Shown here in pieces: positions 15,033 through 23,014 of a DNA stretch of 23,665 bases (position 1 is the stretch's first letter; every line of letters starts with the position of its first letter). Source of the stretch: Acidobacteriota bacterium (GTDB taxonomy: Bacteria; Acidobacteriota; Vicinamibacteria; Vicinamibacterales; UBA823); assembly GCA_003509065.1 (NCBI GenBank), contig DODG01000155.1, forward strand, positions 1-23,665, given 5' to 3'. The notes below the pieces were generated by a model. That model was not told the origin of the DNA, made no database searches, and saw only the letters and a program-made list of their open reading frames with translations. A program made the position numbers and the translations under genes.

Positions 15033-17393
15033 TTAAATTATTGGACTCTCAAACGCTTTCGGCTTCGCCATTCTTCCGAGTTGCTCCACGGCTTGCCTCA
15101 ACACTGTATCGTCGATCATGGAAGGCAACGAAGGTGAGACTAGTTCACCCTCTTTCGGTAAAGCAAATATTTTTGTGGATTCGGATGTGCTCAATGCTTC
15201 AGCCAATCGGGTCCGCATGGAATTTTCAAAATGAAAAGTATCTTCTCTTGGTAACACGCGTACTGTGTCAGCCCATGTTGAATCTGAAAAGTTGTGCCAA
15301 AACCAGCCAGGTTTTTCCAGAGGCTCCGTATTGTTGTTTTGTATGGCCGCAAGGAGCGTTTGGCCTAACTTGCCAGACTGGTCAAGATAAACAAGTTCAA
15401 TGGCTTCCGGGCACAGAACCAGCGGATAACCGTTATAAAAATCACAGCCGAGGGTCCAAAAAGAGTTTAAAGCATTCTTCGAAATCGGGCCTACTTTCAC
15501 CGCGGCCCGCGCTGTTTCGATAATGGAAAGCTCAGGAACCTGTGCCAGCACCGTGCGGAGGATAGACCACGTCATCTTCGCAGACTCGATCGCCATCGCA
15601 ACCTCTGGTTCATTACGCTCTTGAAATGCCTGATAAGCAGCAGCCTCAAATACCTGAGCCTGCCGTACGGCTGTCCAACTCAGAACGTCAAGCAGGTCGC
15701 GTTGAAATAATCGTGAGCTTGGGAAATGCGACAAATCTTGTGACATAACTTGTAATCCGTTAGCCACTGCTTCAAGAAGCTCCCGTTCAGCCTGAGAGAG
15801 AAAGTAGGGAACCAGGAGTCGTTTACGTGGAGTGGCCACAAACTTGGCGTTCCCGGCATTAAGAAGAGGTGCAAACGCGGCCAAGAAACCTTCGGCTTGT
15901 TCACCATGCCGCAATCGAGCATAGCGCTGCAACTCTGAATCTGCTCGAAACGTCATCGGTTTCCACGCAAGTGAACGAATAACGTGGGAAACCCACGGCG
16001 AGGTGTTTGACCATTCCGGCCATTGAAAATATCCCTCGCAAGTTGAATCGACTGCCGCAGCACGGGCATCACGAGCGAGTGAATTTGCATCGCTCCACGC
16101 TGTCTGCAAAAGAGTCTCGTTACCTCCGAACACCGTAAATTGCCCGGCCAGCCACCGCTGTTCTGATGGGAGATTTGGTTTGCCGTCAGTTTGTTCAACG
16201 CCGACACCACGATCGGTAAATAGTCCCCCCATGCCGTGACGAATATGGGTCGCTTTAACGTTGGGTGGCAGATCCTCAAACAGGTCGGGAAGCGTTTCAC
16301 TCCACGTCCAAACTGTAACTCTAGCGTTCGGGTCAATTGTCTGAAGCAGCCTTATGCTCTGATTGAAACCATCAGACTTCGTAATTGATCGACAAGGATC
16401 ACTGTAAGATTGATCTTCTTCGCCGCGATGTCGAATGGCGTACAAATTGTCAGTGCCGAAGGTCTCAATAAGATTCAACCAAACCTTCCGCGTAAAAATC
16501 TCAAGCTCTGGTTGATGGCCACACAAAAAACCATTAGCCCATTCCAAGCCCGGAAACAATGCTCGAACCGGTTCAGGAAACGCACCGTAAGTAAGCACAT
16601 ACATAAACTGGATGCCAAGGTCTCTGCCCCGTGAAAGCACGTAGCGAGTCAACTTTTCTTTGGATTCAGTTTTCCATAAGACTCCATCCTCGAGAGTGGC
16701 AGCCTCTGGGAAGCCTCGAAGAAAAACCCCTTCGAGGGGTAAATAGAATTCAAGGAAGTTGAGACCGTTTCGCGCCATGAACAGTAGGGCTCGTTCCCAT
16801 TCGGCAATGCCCCAGGTTGCAGCACAGTACCGATTGGGGCCAAGATAGTTGTCCCAGATCATGTCGCCACGCCAACGAAAAGTCGGTCTTACCTCCTCGT
16901 CGATTGGTGTAACAGACGTTCCTGACAAAATTCGTGGAATATGCTCGCCATCCCGAAAGAAAGCGAAGTCGTTTAATTCAAGCCAAGCGTAAAGCCCATT
17001 ACGAGCGCCCTCTGGGTCGGCACCGGCAATGATTAAGCCTGGCCCTTCGCGAGGAACCAATAAACGAAATGCGCCGGACCTGTCCGTTAGACACTTCCAT
17101 TCCGGCGGAAGAACAGCACTCTCTAGAGACGAAGCGACTACCACATCATCCACAGTCCAAGTTCCATTAGTCTGAACCCTTAAAGGTTTTGGAATCCCCC
17201 CTCGTTCCAGTAATAGCGCAGCATCATCTAATGCATTTTGAATTACTGTTCCAGGTTCCGGATCATGAATGAAACGCAGATTATTCCAAGCAGGACCAGA
17301 TGGAGATCTCGCGCAAAAACTACTCAGCACCGTTCCTGCGCTAGCCTCTAGAAAGCCCCGACGGGTAAACTGGGTGAGAAATTTAGATGACAT
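15033..17393 (-). CDS. Tat-exported GH89-like (alpha-N-acetylglucosaminidase-like) glycoside hydrolase
   Basis: 786 residues. Tat-type signal TRRGFLEASAGTVLSSFCA (10-28). Residues 105-165 resemble the small N-terminal domain that precedes the barrel in GH67, GH20 and GH89 enzymes (GLIIAGADPEGARNGLYAWL). The barrel starts about 172 (FRWRGDMIWDNY) and shows WGIAEWERALLFMARNGLN (194-212) and YVLSRGRDLGIQFMYVLTYG (251-270) followed by PEPVRALFPG, paralleling the NAGLU barrel as I recall it. E325 and E326 in RHRGEEDQ are candidate acids. The C-terminal helical part has LQRYARLRHGEQAEGF, like NAGLU C-domains. It could instead belong to an unclassified family. It is first of a four-gene operon with a glycosylasparaginase-like gene, so amino-sugar glycoconjugates are a fair guess. 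The ribosome binding site is weak. Confidence 0.6.
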   Translation of the reverse strand: MSSKFLTQFTRRGFLEASAGTVLSSFCARSPSGPAWNNLRFIHDPEPGTVIQNALDDAALLLERGGIPKPLRVQTNGTWTVDDVVVASSLESAVLPPEWKCLTDRSGAFRLLVPREGPGLIIAGADPEGARNGLYAWLELNDFAFFRDGEHIPRILSGTSVTPIDEEVRPTFRWRGDMIWDNYLGPNRYCAATWGIAEWERALLFMARNGLNFLEFYLPLEGVFLRGFPEAATLEDGVLWKTESKEKLTRYVLSRGRDLGIQFMYVLTYGAFPEPVRALFPGLEWANGFLCGHQPELEIFTRKVWLNLIETFGTDNLYAIRHRGEEDQSYSDPCRSITKSDGFNQSIRLLQTIDPNARVTVWTWSETLPDLFEDLPPNVKATHIRHGMGGLFTDRGVGVEQTDGKPNLPSEQRWLAGQFTVFGGNETLLQTAWSDANSLARDARAAAVDSTCEGYFQWPEWSNTSPWVSHVIRSLAWKPMTFRADSELQRYARLRHGEQAEGFLAAFAPLLNAGNAKFVATPRKRLLVPYFLSQAERELLEAVANGLQVMSQDLSHFPSSRLFQRDLLDVLSWTAVRQAQVFEAAAYQAFQERNEPEVAMAIESAKMTWSILRTVLAQVPELSIIETARAAVKVGPISKNALNSFWTLGCDFYNGYPLVLCPEAIELVYLDQSGKLGQTLLAAIQNNNTEPLEKPGWFWHNFSDSTWADTVRVLPREDTFHFENSMRTRLAEALSTSESTKIFALPKEGELVSPSLPSMIDDTVLRQAVEQLGRMAKPKAFESPII

Positions 17394-17500
17394 AATGCTG
17401 CTGAATTGATTCGAATCTTACTTTCAGCAATACAACGCAAGGAGCATACCACCGAGCCACGCTGTTGTCTGAATACCGCTCGAAGGCATGAAATGTCTAG

Positions 17501-17526
17501 TTGTGTTGACAAGAATCTGAACACAA
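17501..17526. promoter_or_regulatory. Perfect 7-base inverted repeat overlapping the ilvA promoter (candidate operator)
   Basis: TTGTGTT (17501-17507) and AACACAA (17520-17526) mirror each other around 12 bases; the half-site centres are 19 bases apart, near two helical turns. The left arm overlaps the -35 hexamer proposed for ilvA and the right arm sits in the -10/-35 spacer. This is the layout of a dimeric repressor site. It lies in the 196-base divergent region shared with the GH89-like operon and could affect both sides. Confidence 0.45.
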
Positions 17527-17533
17527 GTACTAT
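17506..17533 (+). promoter_or_regulatory. Candidate sigma-70 promoter of ilvA
   Basis: A perfect TTGACA (17506-17511) is followed after 16 bases by TACTAT (17528-17533, 4 of 6 consensus). Transcription would start near 17540, giving a leader of about 50 bases before the ATG at 17590. The leader holds no run of Ile, Val, Leu or Thr codons, so peptide-based attenuation is not seen. Confidence 0.5.
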
Positions 17534-17589
17534 CAAAAGGTAACAATATTAATTAGCGTTCAGAAACCTACGCCCTGATCTTCTTCATC

Positions 17590-19140
17590 ATGTCAGATTC
17601 AATAATGACTGAGGACACCGTTTCTCCAAATCTTGATTTTTTAGTGCGGCAAGTTTTGACTAGCCGCGTCTACGAAGTGTCAAAAGAGACTCCTCTGGAT
17701 CCCGCAAACAAATTATCACGTCGCCTACGAAACAATATCAAGTTAAAACGAGAAGATTTACAGCCCATCTTTAGCTTCAAAATTCGAGGAGCCTACAACA
17801 AAATCGCTCAGTTATCTCCACAGGATCAAAAAAAAGGAGTCATCACAGCCAGCGCCGGTAATCATGCTCAAGGCGTAGCCTTCGCTGCCGAACGTTTAGG
17901 ACTAAGAGCTATTATCGTCATGCCTCAAACCACGGCCGCTATTAAGATTGAGGCCGTGCGAGCGATGGGCGCGGAAGTAGTGCTTGAAGGCGACTCGTTC
18001 GCTGACGCAATGGAACGATGCGAGAAACTCGCACATCAGACTGGTCTGATTTTTGTTCACCCATTCGATGATCCTTTGGTCGTCGCCGGACAAGGAACCA
18101 TCGGAGATGAAATCCTTAGACAAAGCCGCGGTCAGCTTGATGCAGTCTTTGTTCCGGTTGGCGGAGGCGGTCTGATTGCTGGCATTGCCGGGTTTATTAA
18201 GGCGTTAAACCCAGCAGTTCGAATGATTGGAGTAGAACCGTTTGAAGCGGATGCGATGTACAGATCTCTTGAAGCCGGTCGAAGAATTCAATTAGACCAC
18301 GTGGGAATTTTCGCTGACGGCGTCGCCGTACGGGAGGTGGGAGAATACACGATGCCCATCGCGCAGGCAACGGTGGACGAAGTCGTTCGTGTCACCAATG
18401 ATGAAATATGCGCATCCGTCAAAGATATTTTCGACGACACTCGGACCATTATGGAGCCTGCTGGTGCCCTTGCGGTTGCCGGCCTGAAATCTTACGTTGA
18501 GCGGGAAGAGATTCGAGACAAACACTTGGTCGCGCTACTTAGTGGCGCCAATATGAATTTCGATCGACTTCGCTTCGTTGCGGAGCGAGCTGAACTTGGA
18601 GAAGCGCGGGAAACTGTTCTTGGAGTAACCATTCCTGAGCGGCCCGGCGCTTTTAGAGAATTTTGTTCAGCAATTGGTCGTCGCGTTATTACAGAATTTA
18701 ATTATCGATTAAGTCATCGAGATCAGGCTCACATTTTCGTAGGTGTTGGCACCTCATCAAAGAACGATGCCACAAACCTTTCGAGTTCTTTAAACGAACT
18801 AGGATACAAAACCGTCGACTTGTCTGGAAGCGAGGTCGCGAAACTACACGTCCGCCACATGGTGGGAGGGCATGCTGTAAATACGGAACATGAGCTATTG
18901 TGTCGTTTTGAGTTTCCTGAACGTCCAGGTGCTCTCATGCACTTTCTTGACGCTCTCGGCGACCGTTGGAATATCAGTCTGTTTCATTACCGCAACCACG
19001 GTGCTGATTTCGGTCGAGTCCTGGCGGGATTTGAGATCCCTAAAAGTGACCGAGACCAGTTCACTGCATTTCTTGAGCAGCTTGGTTACCCGTATCACCT
19101 TGAATTAGAAAGCTCTGCCTACGACCTATTTCTGTCTTAG
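17590..19140 (+). CDS. ilvA: Threonine ammonia-lyase (threonine dehydratase), biosynthetic, two ACT-like domains
   Basis: 516 residues. Catalyses L-threonine to 2-oxobutanoate and ammonia, the first step to isoleucine, in the cytoplasm. The PLP lysine is K64 in FSFKIRGAYNK (61-71); SAGNHAQG (88-95) and the glycine loop VGGGGL (190-195) bind substrate and PLP phosphate. Two regulatory ACT-like repeats follow, about 343-415 (LGVTIPERPGAFREF) and 435-508 (LCRFEFPERPGALMHF), matching the long, isoleucine-feedback-controlled form rather than the short catabolic one. The ATG at 17590 has no clear ribosome binding site; ATG at 17605 is an alternative. It faces thrC tail to tail with a 6-base gap, so the enzyme that makes threonine and the one that consumes it are adjacent. 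Confidence 0.95.
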   Translation: MSDSIMTEDTVSPNLDFLVRQVLTSRVYEVSKETPLDPANKLSRRLRNNIKLKREDLQPIFSFKIRGAYNKIAQLSPQDQKKGVITASAGNHAQGVAFAAERLGLRAIIVMPQTTAAIKIEAVRAMGAEVVLEGDSFADAMERCEKLAHQTGLIFVHPFDDPLVVAGQGTIGDEILRQSRGQLDAVFVPVGGGGLIAGIAGFIKALNPAVRMIGVEPFEADAMYRSLEAGRRIQLDHVGIFADGVAVREVGEYTMPIAQATVDEVVRVTNDEICASVKDIFDDTRTIMEPAGALAVAGLKSYVEREEIRDKHLVALLSGANMNFDRLRFVAERAELGEARETVLGVTIPERPGAFREFCSAIGRRVITEFNYRLSHRDQAHIFVGVGTSSKNDATNLSSSLNELGYKTVDLSGSEVAKLHVRHMVGGHAVNTEHELLCRFEFPERPGALMHFLDALGDRWNISLFHYRNHGADFGRVLAGFEIPKSDRDQFTAFLEQLGYPYHLELESSAYDLFLS

Positions 19141-19146
19141 TGTGGA

Positions 19147-20478
19147 TTACGATTTCCCACCCGACAACCTATCAATCGCTTCGCAAACGGCACTGTAATC
19201 GTTTGGAAGTTGAACGGGCTGCTGCGCATAGGCCGGTGTAATATTCGGAAGATTTCCCGCGTGATAACCCCGTTTGAAATCAATGAATTTCAGACCATTT
19301 GCAGTAGAAATTACAACCACCCGCGCCGATTTATGAATATCGCCTCGTCGCACCAATTTCATTAACACGGCAAGAGCAACTCCCGTGTGCGGACAATTAA
19401 ACATGCCTGTGCGATCAGCTTGCGCAGCCGCATCCGCGAGTTCGGATTCGGTGGCCTGCTCTACGATACCGTCGTATTTTTTTAATGCTCGAATAGCTTT
19501 CCGAATCGATACAGGATTACCAATTTGAATCGCGGACGCTTGGGTTGTCTCGGCAACAACTGCCTCAAAATTCCAATCATTCTGATAAGCCCGATAGAGC
19601 GGGTTAGCGGCCGCAGCCTGCGCCACCACAATTCGTGGTCGAGCGGTAGTAAGACCCAAACTTTCCATCATGTCCAGGCCTGCTCCTAGGGCGCTGACGT
19701 TGCCCAAGTTGCCACCCGGAATAACAAGCACGTCCGGCATTTGCCAGTCAAACTGTTGGACGATTTCAATGGAGACCGTTTTTTGCCCTTCCAACCGGAG
19801 ACTGTTCATCGAATTAGCGAGATAAATTCGTTCCTCACTTGCCAACTGCTGAACAATAGACATACAGCCATCAAAATCTGTATCTAGTTCAAACACGGTC
19901 GCCCCATTTGCCAGCGGTTGAACCAATTGTGCAGCCGATACCTTTCCATGCGGAAGAATAACAATGGCCGGAATTCCGGCAGCTGCGGCATAGGCAGCAA
20001 GCGAGGCAGAAGTATCTCCAGTCGAGGCACACGCTACGGCTTGAATCCCTTGTCCATCCGCAATCATTTGCCGGACAACGGATACAAGGACTGTCATCCC
20101 AAGGTCCTTGAAAGACCCCGTGTGAGAATTTCCACAAAGTTTAATCCAGAGGTCTTCGACACCAATTTCTCGGCCAAAACGTTCGGCCCACAATAGATTC
20201 GTCCCGCCTTCATCCATGGAAACAATATTGTCGTCATCGATTTCGGGACACACCCATTCTTTCTTGCCCCATACGGCCGAACCATAGGGCCATTGGGTCC
20301 GCTTATACCGCTGATCGAACAACTCCATCCATTGGGCTGCAGAACGGCTTTTTAGAGCTTGGGTGTCATGTGCAACCTCAAGCAGGTCGCCGCATGACGG
20401 ACAGCGGTACATTGATTTTCTTAGTGAGTACTGTCCAGGACACCCAGCGATACAGCGAAATACGGCCTTGTATGCCAT
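19147..20478 (-). CDS. thrC: Threonine synthase
   Basis: 443 residues. Converts O-phospho-L-homoserine to L-threonine, PLP dependent, cytoplasmic. The N-terminus has a zinc-ribbon-like set, C9, C13, C26 and C29 (CxxxC and CxxC), usual in the threonine synthase group that carries this extension. The PLP lysine is K124 in [22 protein letters not shown] (151-159) and PGGNLGN are the substrate and phosphate loops. Length is normal for this group. The ATG at 20478 has only a weak GGG upstream. It is convergent with ilvA, with no room for a separate terminator between the stops, and divergent from the phosphotransferase gene across 186 bases. Confidence in function is high; homologues acting on other phospho-substrates exist but are rarer. 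Confidence 0.93.
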   Translation of the reverse strand: MAYKAVFRCIAGCPGQYSLRKSMYRCPSCGDLLEVAHDTQALKSRSAAQWMELFDQRYKRTQWPYGSAVWGKKEWVCPEIDDDNIVSMDEGGTNLLWAERFGREIGVEDLWIKLCGNSHTGSFKDLGMTVLVSVVRQMIADGQGIQAVACASTGDTSASLAAYAAAAGIPAIVILPHGKVSAAQLVQPLANGATVFELDTDFDGCMSIVQQLASEERIYLANSMNSLRLEGQKTVSIEIVQQFDWQMPDVLVIPGGNLGNVSALGAGLDMMESLGLTTARPRIVVAQAAAANPLYRAYQNDWNFEAVVAETTQASAIQIGNPVSIRKAIRALKKYDGIVEQATESELADAAAQADRTGMFNCPHTGVALAVLMKLVRRGDIHKSARVVVISTANGLKFIDFKRGYHAGNLPNITPAYAQQPVQLPNDYSAVCEAIDRLSGGKS

Positions 20479-20500
20479 AGTAATTGCCCGTAAAAATACA

Positions 20501-20530
20501 ATATTCTCTGCTAGTCTTGAAAGTCGTCAA
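20501..20530 (-). promoter_or_regulatory. Weak candidate promoter of thrC
   Basis: On the minus strand TTGACG (20530-20525) is followed after 18 bases by GAATAT (20506-20501), only 3 of 6 matches to the -10 consensus. The position, 22 bases before the start codon, is reasonable. Weak support. Confidence 0.25.
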
Positions 20531-20576
20531 CCAATTGTTTGGCGTTTTTTTGCAATGACACTCACTATTGTATCGG

Positions 20577-20588
20577 GAACTTGAGTTC
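20577..20588. promoter_or_regulatory. Short inverted repeat between thrC and the phosphotransferase gene
   Basis: GAACT (20577-20581) and AGTTC (20584-20588) are mirrored around two bases. It lies in the divergent region and may be an operator; chance is not excluded. Confidence 0.22.
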
Positions 20589-20664
20589 TCTGCGATTCGA
20601 AATACAGCTATCGTTTTGGCCGGGAATGTCGAATAAATGATGGCTGAGTAACCAGAAATAATTT

Positions 20665-21720
20665 ATGAGTAAACGAGCTCGATTCCTAGCTAAACATCCT
20701 GATCGATTTTTCATGGACGCAGACAATCGTTCTGAATTGCTTAACTACCTACGAAAATTGGGTTGGCTTTCAACGAAAGAAGTGATCCTTGACGTCGAAA
20801 CGCCAGGCGACGGAAACATGAACTACCTCCTTCGACTGCAAACTTCTGTGCGGACCGTGATCCTAAAACAAGCCAGACCGTGGGTCGAAAAGTATGACCA
20901 GATTGATGCTCCTTCTGATCGCGCATTGGTAGAGGCAGCTTTCTATACAGCTATAAAGGCATATCCAGCGCTCGAGGGCCAAATGCCTAAACTCTTAGCT
21001 CTGGATCCCAGCGCGAGAATGCTCATGCTTGAAGATCTTGGAACAGGGAACGACTACACAAATATTTATCAAGATGCTACTTTAGCCGAGTCCGATCTTA
21101 TTCAGATGGTTCAGTATTTGTCTGCCTTGCATAAGGTGCAGGTTTCTCGACCTTCTGAATTTACCAATCCGGTAATGCGTCGCCTCAATCATCTCCACAT
21201 TTTCGTGTTACCACTTCAAAGAGAGAATACGAATAATTTAGATGCGATCACTCCTGGACTGGAGAAGGAAGCCCTGCGAGTTCAACAACAACGTCGCTAT
21301 GTCGATTCCGTAACAAGCCTTGGCGATTTTTATCTTCAAGATGGAAAAACCCTCATCCATGGAGATTTCTTCCCTGGAAGCTGGCTGCGAACCAGCCGGG
21401 GTCCGAAAATTATTGATCCAGAATTCTGTTTTCTCGGTTTCTCTGAATTCGATCTTGGTATCTTGATTGCTCATCTTTTCCTTGGGCAAGACACGCAATC
21501 TCTCGTCGGTTTAGCGCTGGATCAGTATGCTGAACAATCAACTCGGTGTCTCACAACGGCCCAGAAATGCAAAATCTTGCAATTTGCCGGGGTCGAAATC
21601 ATGCGCCGAATAATCGGCGTTGCACAGCTTCCACTTATCTGCAGCCTTGAACAAAAGCGAGTGTTCCTCGCTCAGTCAACAGAGCTCGTTTTATCGCCGT
21701 CTAGCCTTAAACAGCTGTGA
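20665..21720 (+). CDS. APH-fold phosphotransferase resembling S-methyl-5-thioribose kinase
   Basis: 351 residues, no signal peptide. The kinase fold shows a glycine loop TPGDGNMNYLLRL (46-58) like that of methylthioribose kinase, VILK with K68, the hinge LMLEDLG (120-126), the catalytic loop LIHGDFFPGSWL (230-241) with D234, and the metal motif IIDPEF (249-254) followed by EFDLGILIAHL. LNHLHIF (174-180) also recalls methylthioribose kinase. The Ser in GSW replaces the usual Asn of aminoglycoside kinases, as in that enzyme, but a Phe sits where it has His. Likely a small-molecule kinase of methionine salvage or a related sugar. No other salvage gene is nearby. The start has no clear ribosome binding site. 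Its stop is 2 bases from the end of the convergent cytochrome gene. Confidence 0.7.
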   Translation: MSKRARFLAKHPDRFFMDADNRSELLNYLRKLGWLSTKEVILDVETPGDGNMNYLLRLQTSVRTVILKQARPWVEKYDQIDAPSDRALVEAAFYTAIKAYPALEGQMPKLLALDPSARMLMLEDLGTGNDYTNIYQDATLAESDLIQMVQYLSALHKVQVSRPSEFTNPVMRRLNHLHIFVLPLQRENTNNLDAITPGLEKEALRVQQQRRYVDSVTSLGDFYLQDGKTLIHGDFFPGSWLRTSRGPKIIDPEFCFLGFSEFDLGILIAHLFLGQDTQSLVGLALDQYAEQSTRCLTTAQKCKILQFAGVEIMRRIIGVAQLPLICSLEQKRVFLAQSTELVLSPSSLKQL

Positions 21721-21722
21721 AA

Positions 21723-22973
21723 TCAGCGTGGGACCAGCACGTAATTGTTTCGCGCGAGGTTGATTTGTGTTTCCGGCACGACATCCATATTGAACCGCAA
21801 ACCAGACATGTTTTCGGCAGCGAAGGTCGCTGGATATATCGCCGAGACATGGAGTCGGGTGCCAGCTGGTAACTGCATTGGCTCCTTGAGCCAGTGCCGT
21901 GTTCGCCATGCTGGTCTTGGTTGAGCTAATCGAACGATTGGCGTAACTTCTCCAGTTGGCAATATCGCTTCAAGCTGGACAAATAAGGGCGAACTATCAA
22001 TTTCTGGTATCAGTGACAGAAGCTCAATGGATTCCTCAATCATTTGGTCATAATTAACAAACATTCCGGACGTCGCATCTGTCGCTCCTGAAACGCCAAC
22101 GGCTAACGATTTGATCGGCGTCAGGTCGGACTCCTCGGAAAAATGTATCCCGACAGCAGTGCGGTCTTCAACCGTAAGACCTTCATCAAGCCAGGTCTTC
22201 TTGTAATGAATACGAGCTACAAGGACCGAATCAGCTGGAAGATAGTAGGCTAACCCTGCATCGGTTTGAATCGTGGTTTGGCCAGCCACCCAAATACTAA
22301 TAATCTGTTCGATTGGGAACCCTGGCTCAAGCTCATCCATGATAAAACCTGGAGCCTCGCCCGCGGCATCTAGCCTCCGCGCCTGGTCGGTGGTGTCGAC
22401 ATAGACGTGCACTGATCGGACAATCGATGCATTACCTGGCCGCACATCGACGGCAGTCACCCAGCGCTCTACTTGGCTTACTCCGTTTAGCACAAAATAG
22501 TGAATCGCTTCACTTGTCCCAGGACCCATTGAGAAATCTTCAGGGATCTCCAAAACAAGAGACGGGTCTCCAAGCGTCCATGTCGACTCTGTAGAGTCTG
22601 GTTCGACGTTATTTAACTTAGCGCCTTCCGGTGTACCACCATTCGACCAGTCAACCAGCACATTGAGTTCATGAGCGGTAAGCGAACTGCGATGCTTAAA
22701 GGCACCAAATCCCTGTTCTGCAGGCCAGGGCGGCATACTTAAATTGACAATTTCTTCTTTAATTGATTGGGCCCAAGGATACGCGTCTTGATAGGTAAGT
22801 AGTGACATAGGGCCGACGCCGTTTTGTGAATGACAAGAACCACAGTGTTCCAGAAAAATGGGGTAAACGTCTTCGCCATAGGTATATTTTGATGAGATGG
22901 GCTTGTGCGCGCGGAGGTTAGACACCGCAACAACAAGTAAGATGACAGCGATTATTCGATAAGGTGTCGTCAT
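21723..22973 (-). CDS. Exported monoheme cytochrome c fused to a degenerate PHM-like copper monooxygenase fold
   Basis: 416 residues. Signal or anchor segment about 5-22. The cytochrome c part (30-115) has C44-G-S-C47-H48 for covalent heme and M80 in MPPWPAEQGFGAF as probable distal ligand. From about 135 the sequence follows the type II ascorbate-dependent copper monooxygenase layout: AVDVRPGNASIVRSVHVYVD (174-193), LPADSVLVARIHYKK (245-259) and LPAGTRLHVSAIYP near the end. Relatives have HH in the first segment, HxH in the second and HYDNS in the third; here these are RS, H-x-K and IYP, so most copper ligands are absent. It probably acts in electron transfer or binding rather than hydroxylation. 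The gene lies downstream of the unidentified protein entering from the right edge, 41 bases away. Confidence 0.75.
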   Translation of the reverse strand: MTTPYRIIAVILLVVAVSNLRAHKPISSKYTYGEDVYPIFLEHCGSCHSQNGVGPMSLLTYQDAYPWAQSIKEEIVNLSMPPWPAEQGFGAFKHRSSLTAHELNVLVDWSNGGTPEGAKLNNVEPDSTESTWTLGDPSLVLEIPEDFSMGPGTSEAIHYFVLNGVSQVERWVTAVDVRPGNASIVRSVHVYVDTTDQARRLDAAGEAPGFIMDELEPGFPIEQIISIWVAGQTTIQTDAGLAYYLPADSVLVARIHYKKTWLDEGLTVEDRTAVGIHFSEESDLTPIKSLAVGVSGATDATSGMFVNYDQMIEESIELLSLIPEIDSSPLFVQLEAILPTGEVTPIVRLAQPRPAWRTRHWLKEPMQLPAGTRLHVSAIYPATFAAENMSGLRFNMDVVPETQINLARNNYVLVPR

Positions 22974-23014
22974 GATCAGTTCACTGTCAAATCATTCGTA
23001 GGTTGATTCTTGCA

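Noticed and set aside
17534..17589. Threonine/isoleucine attenuator leader before ilvA
   Set aside because: No start codon with a run of Ile, Val, Leu or Thr codons and no paired terminator/antiterminator arms were seen.
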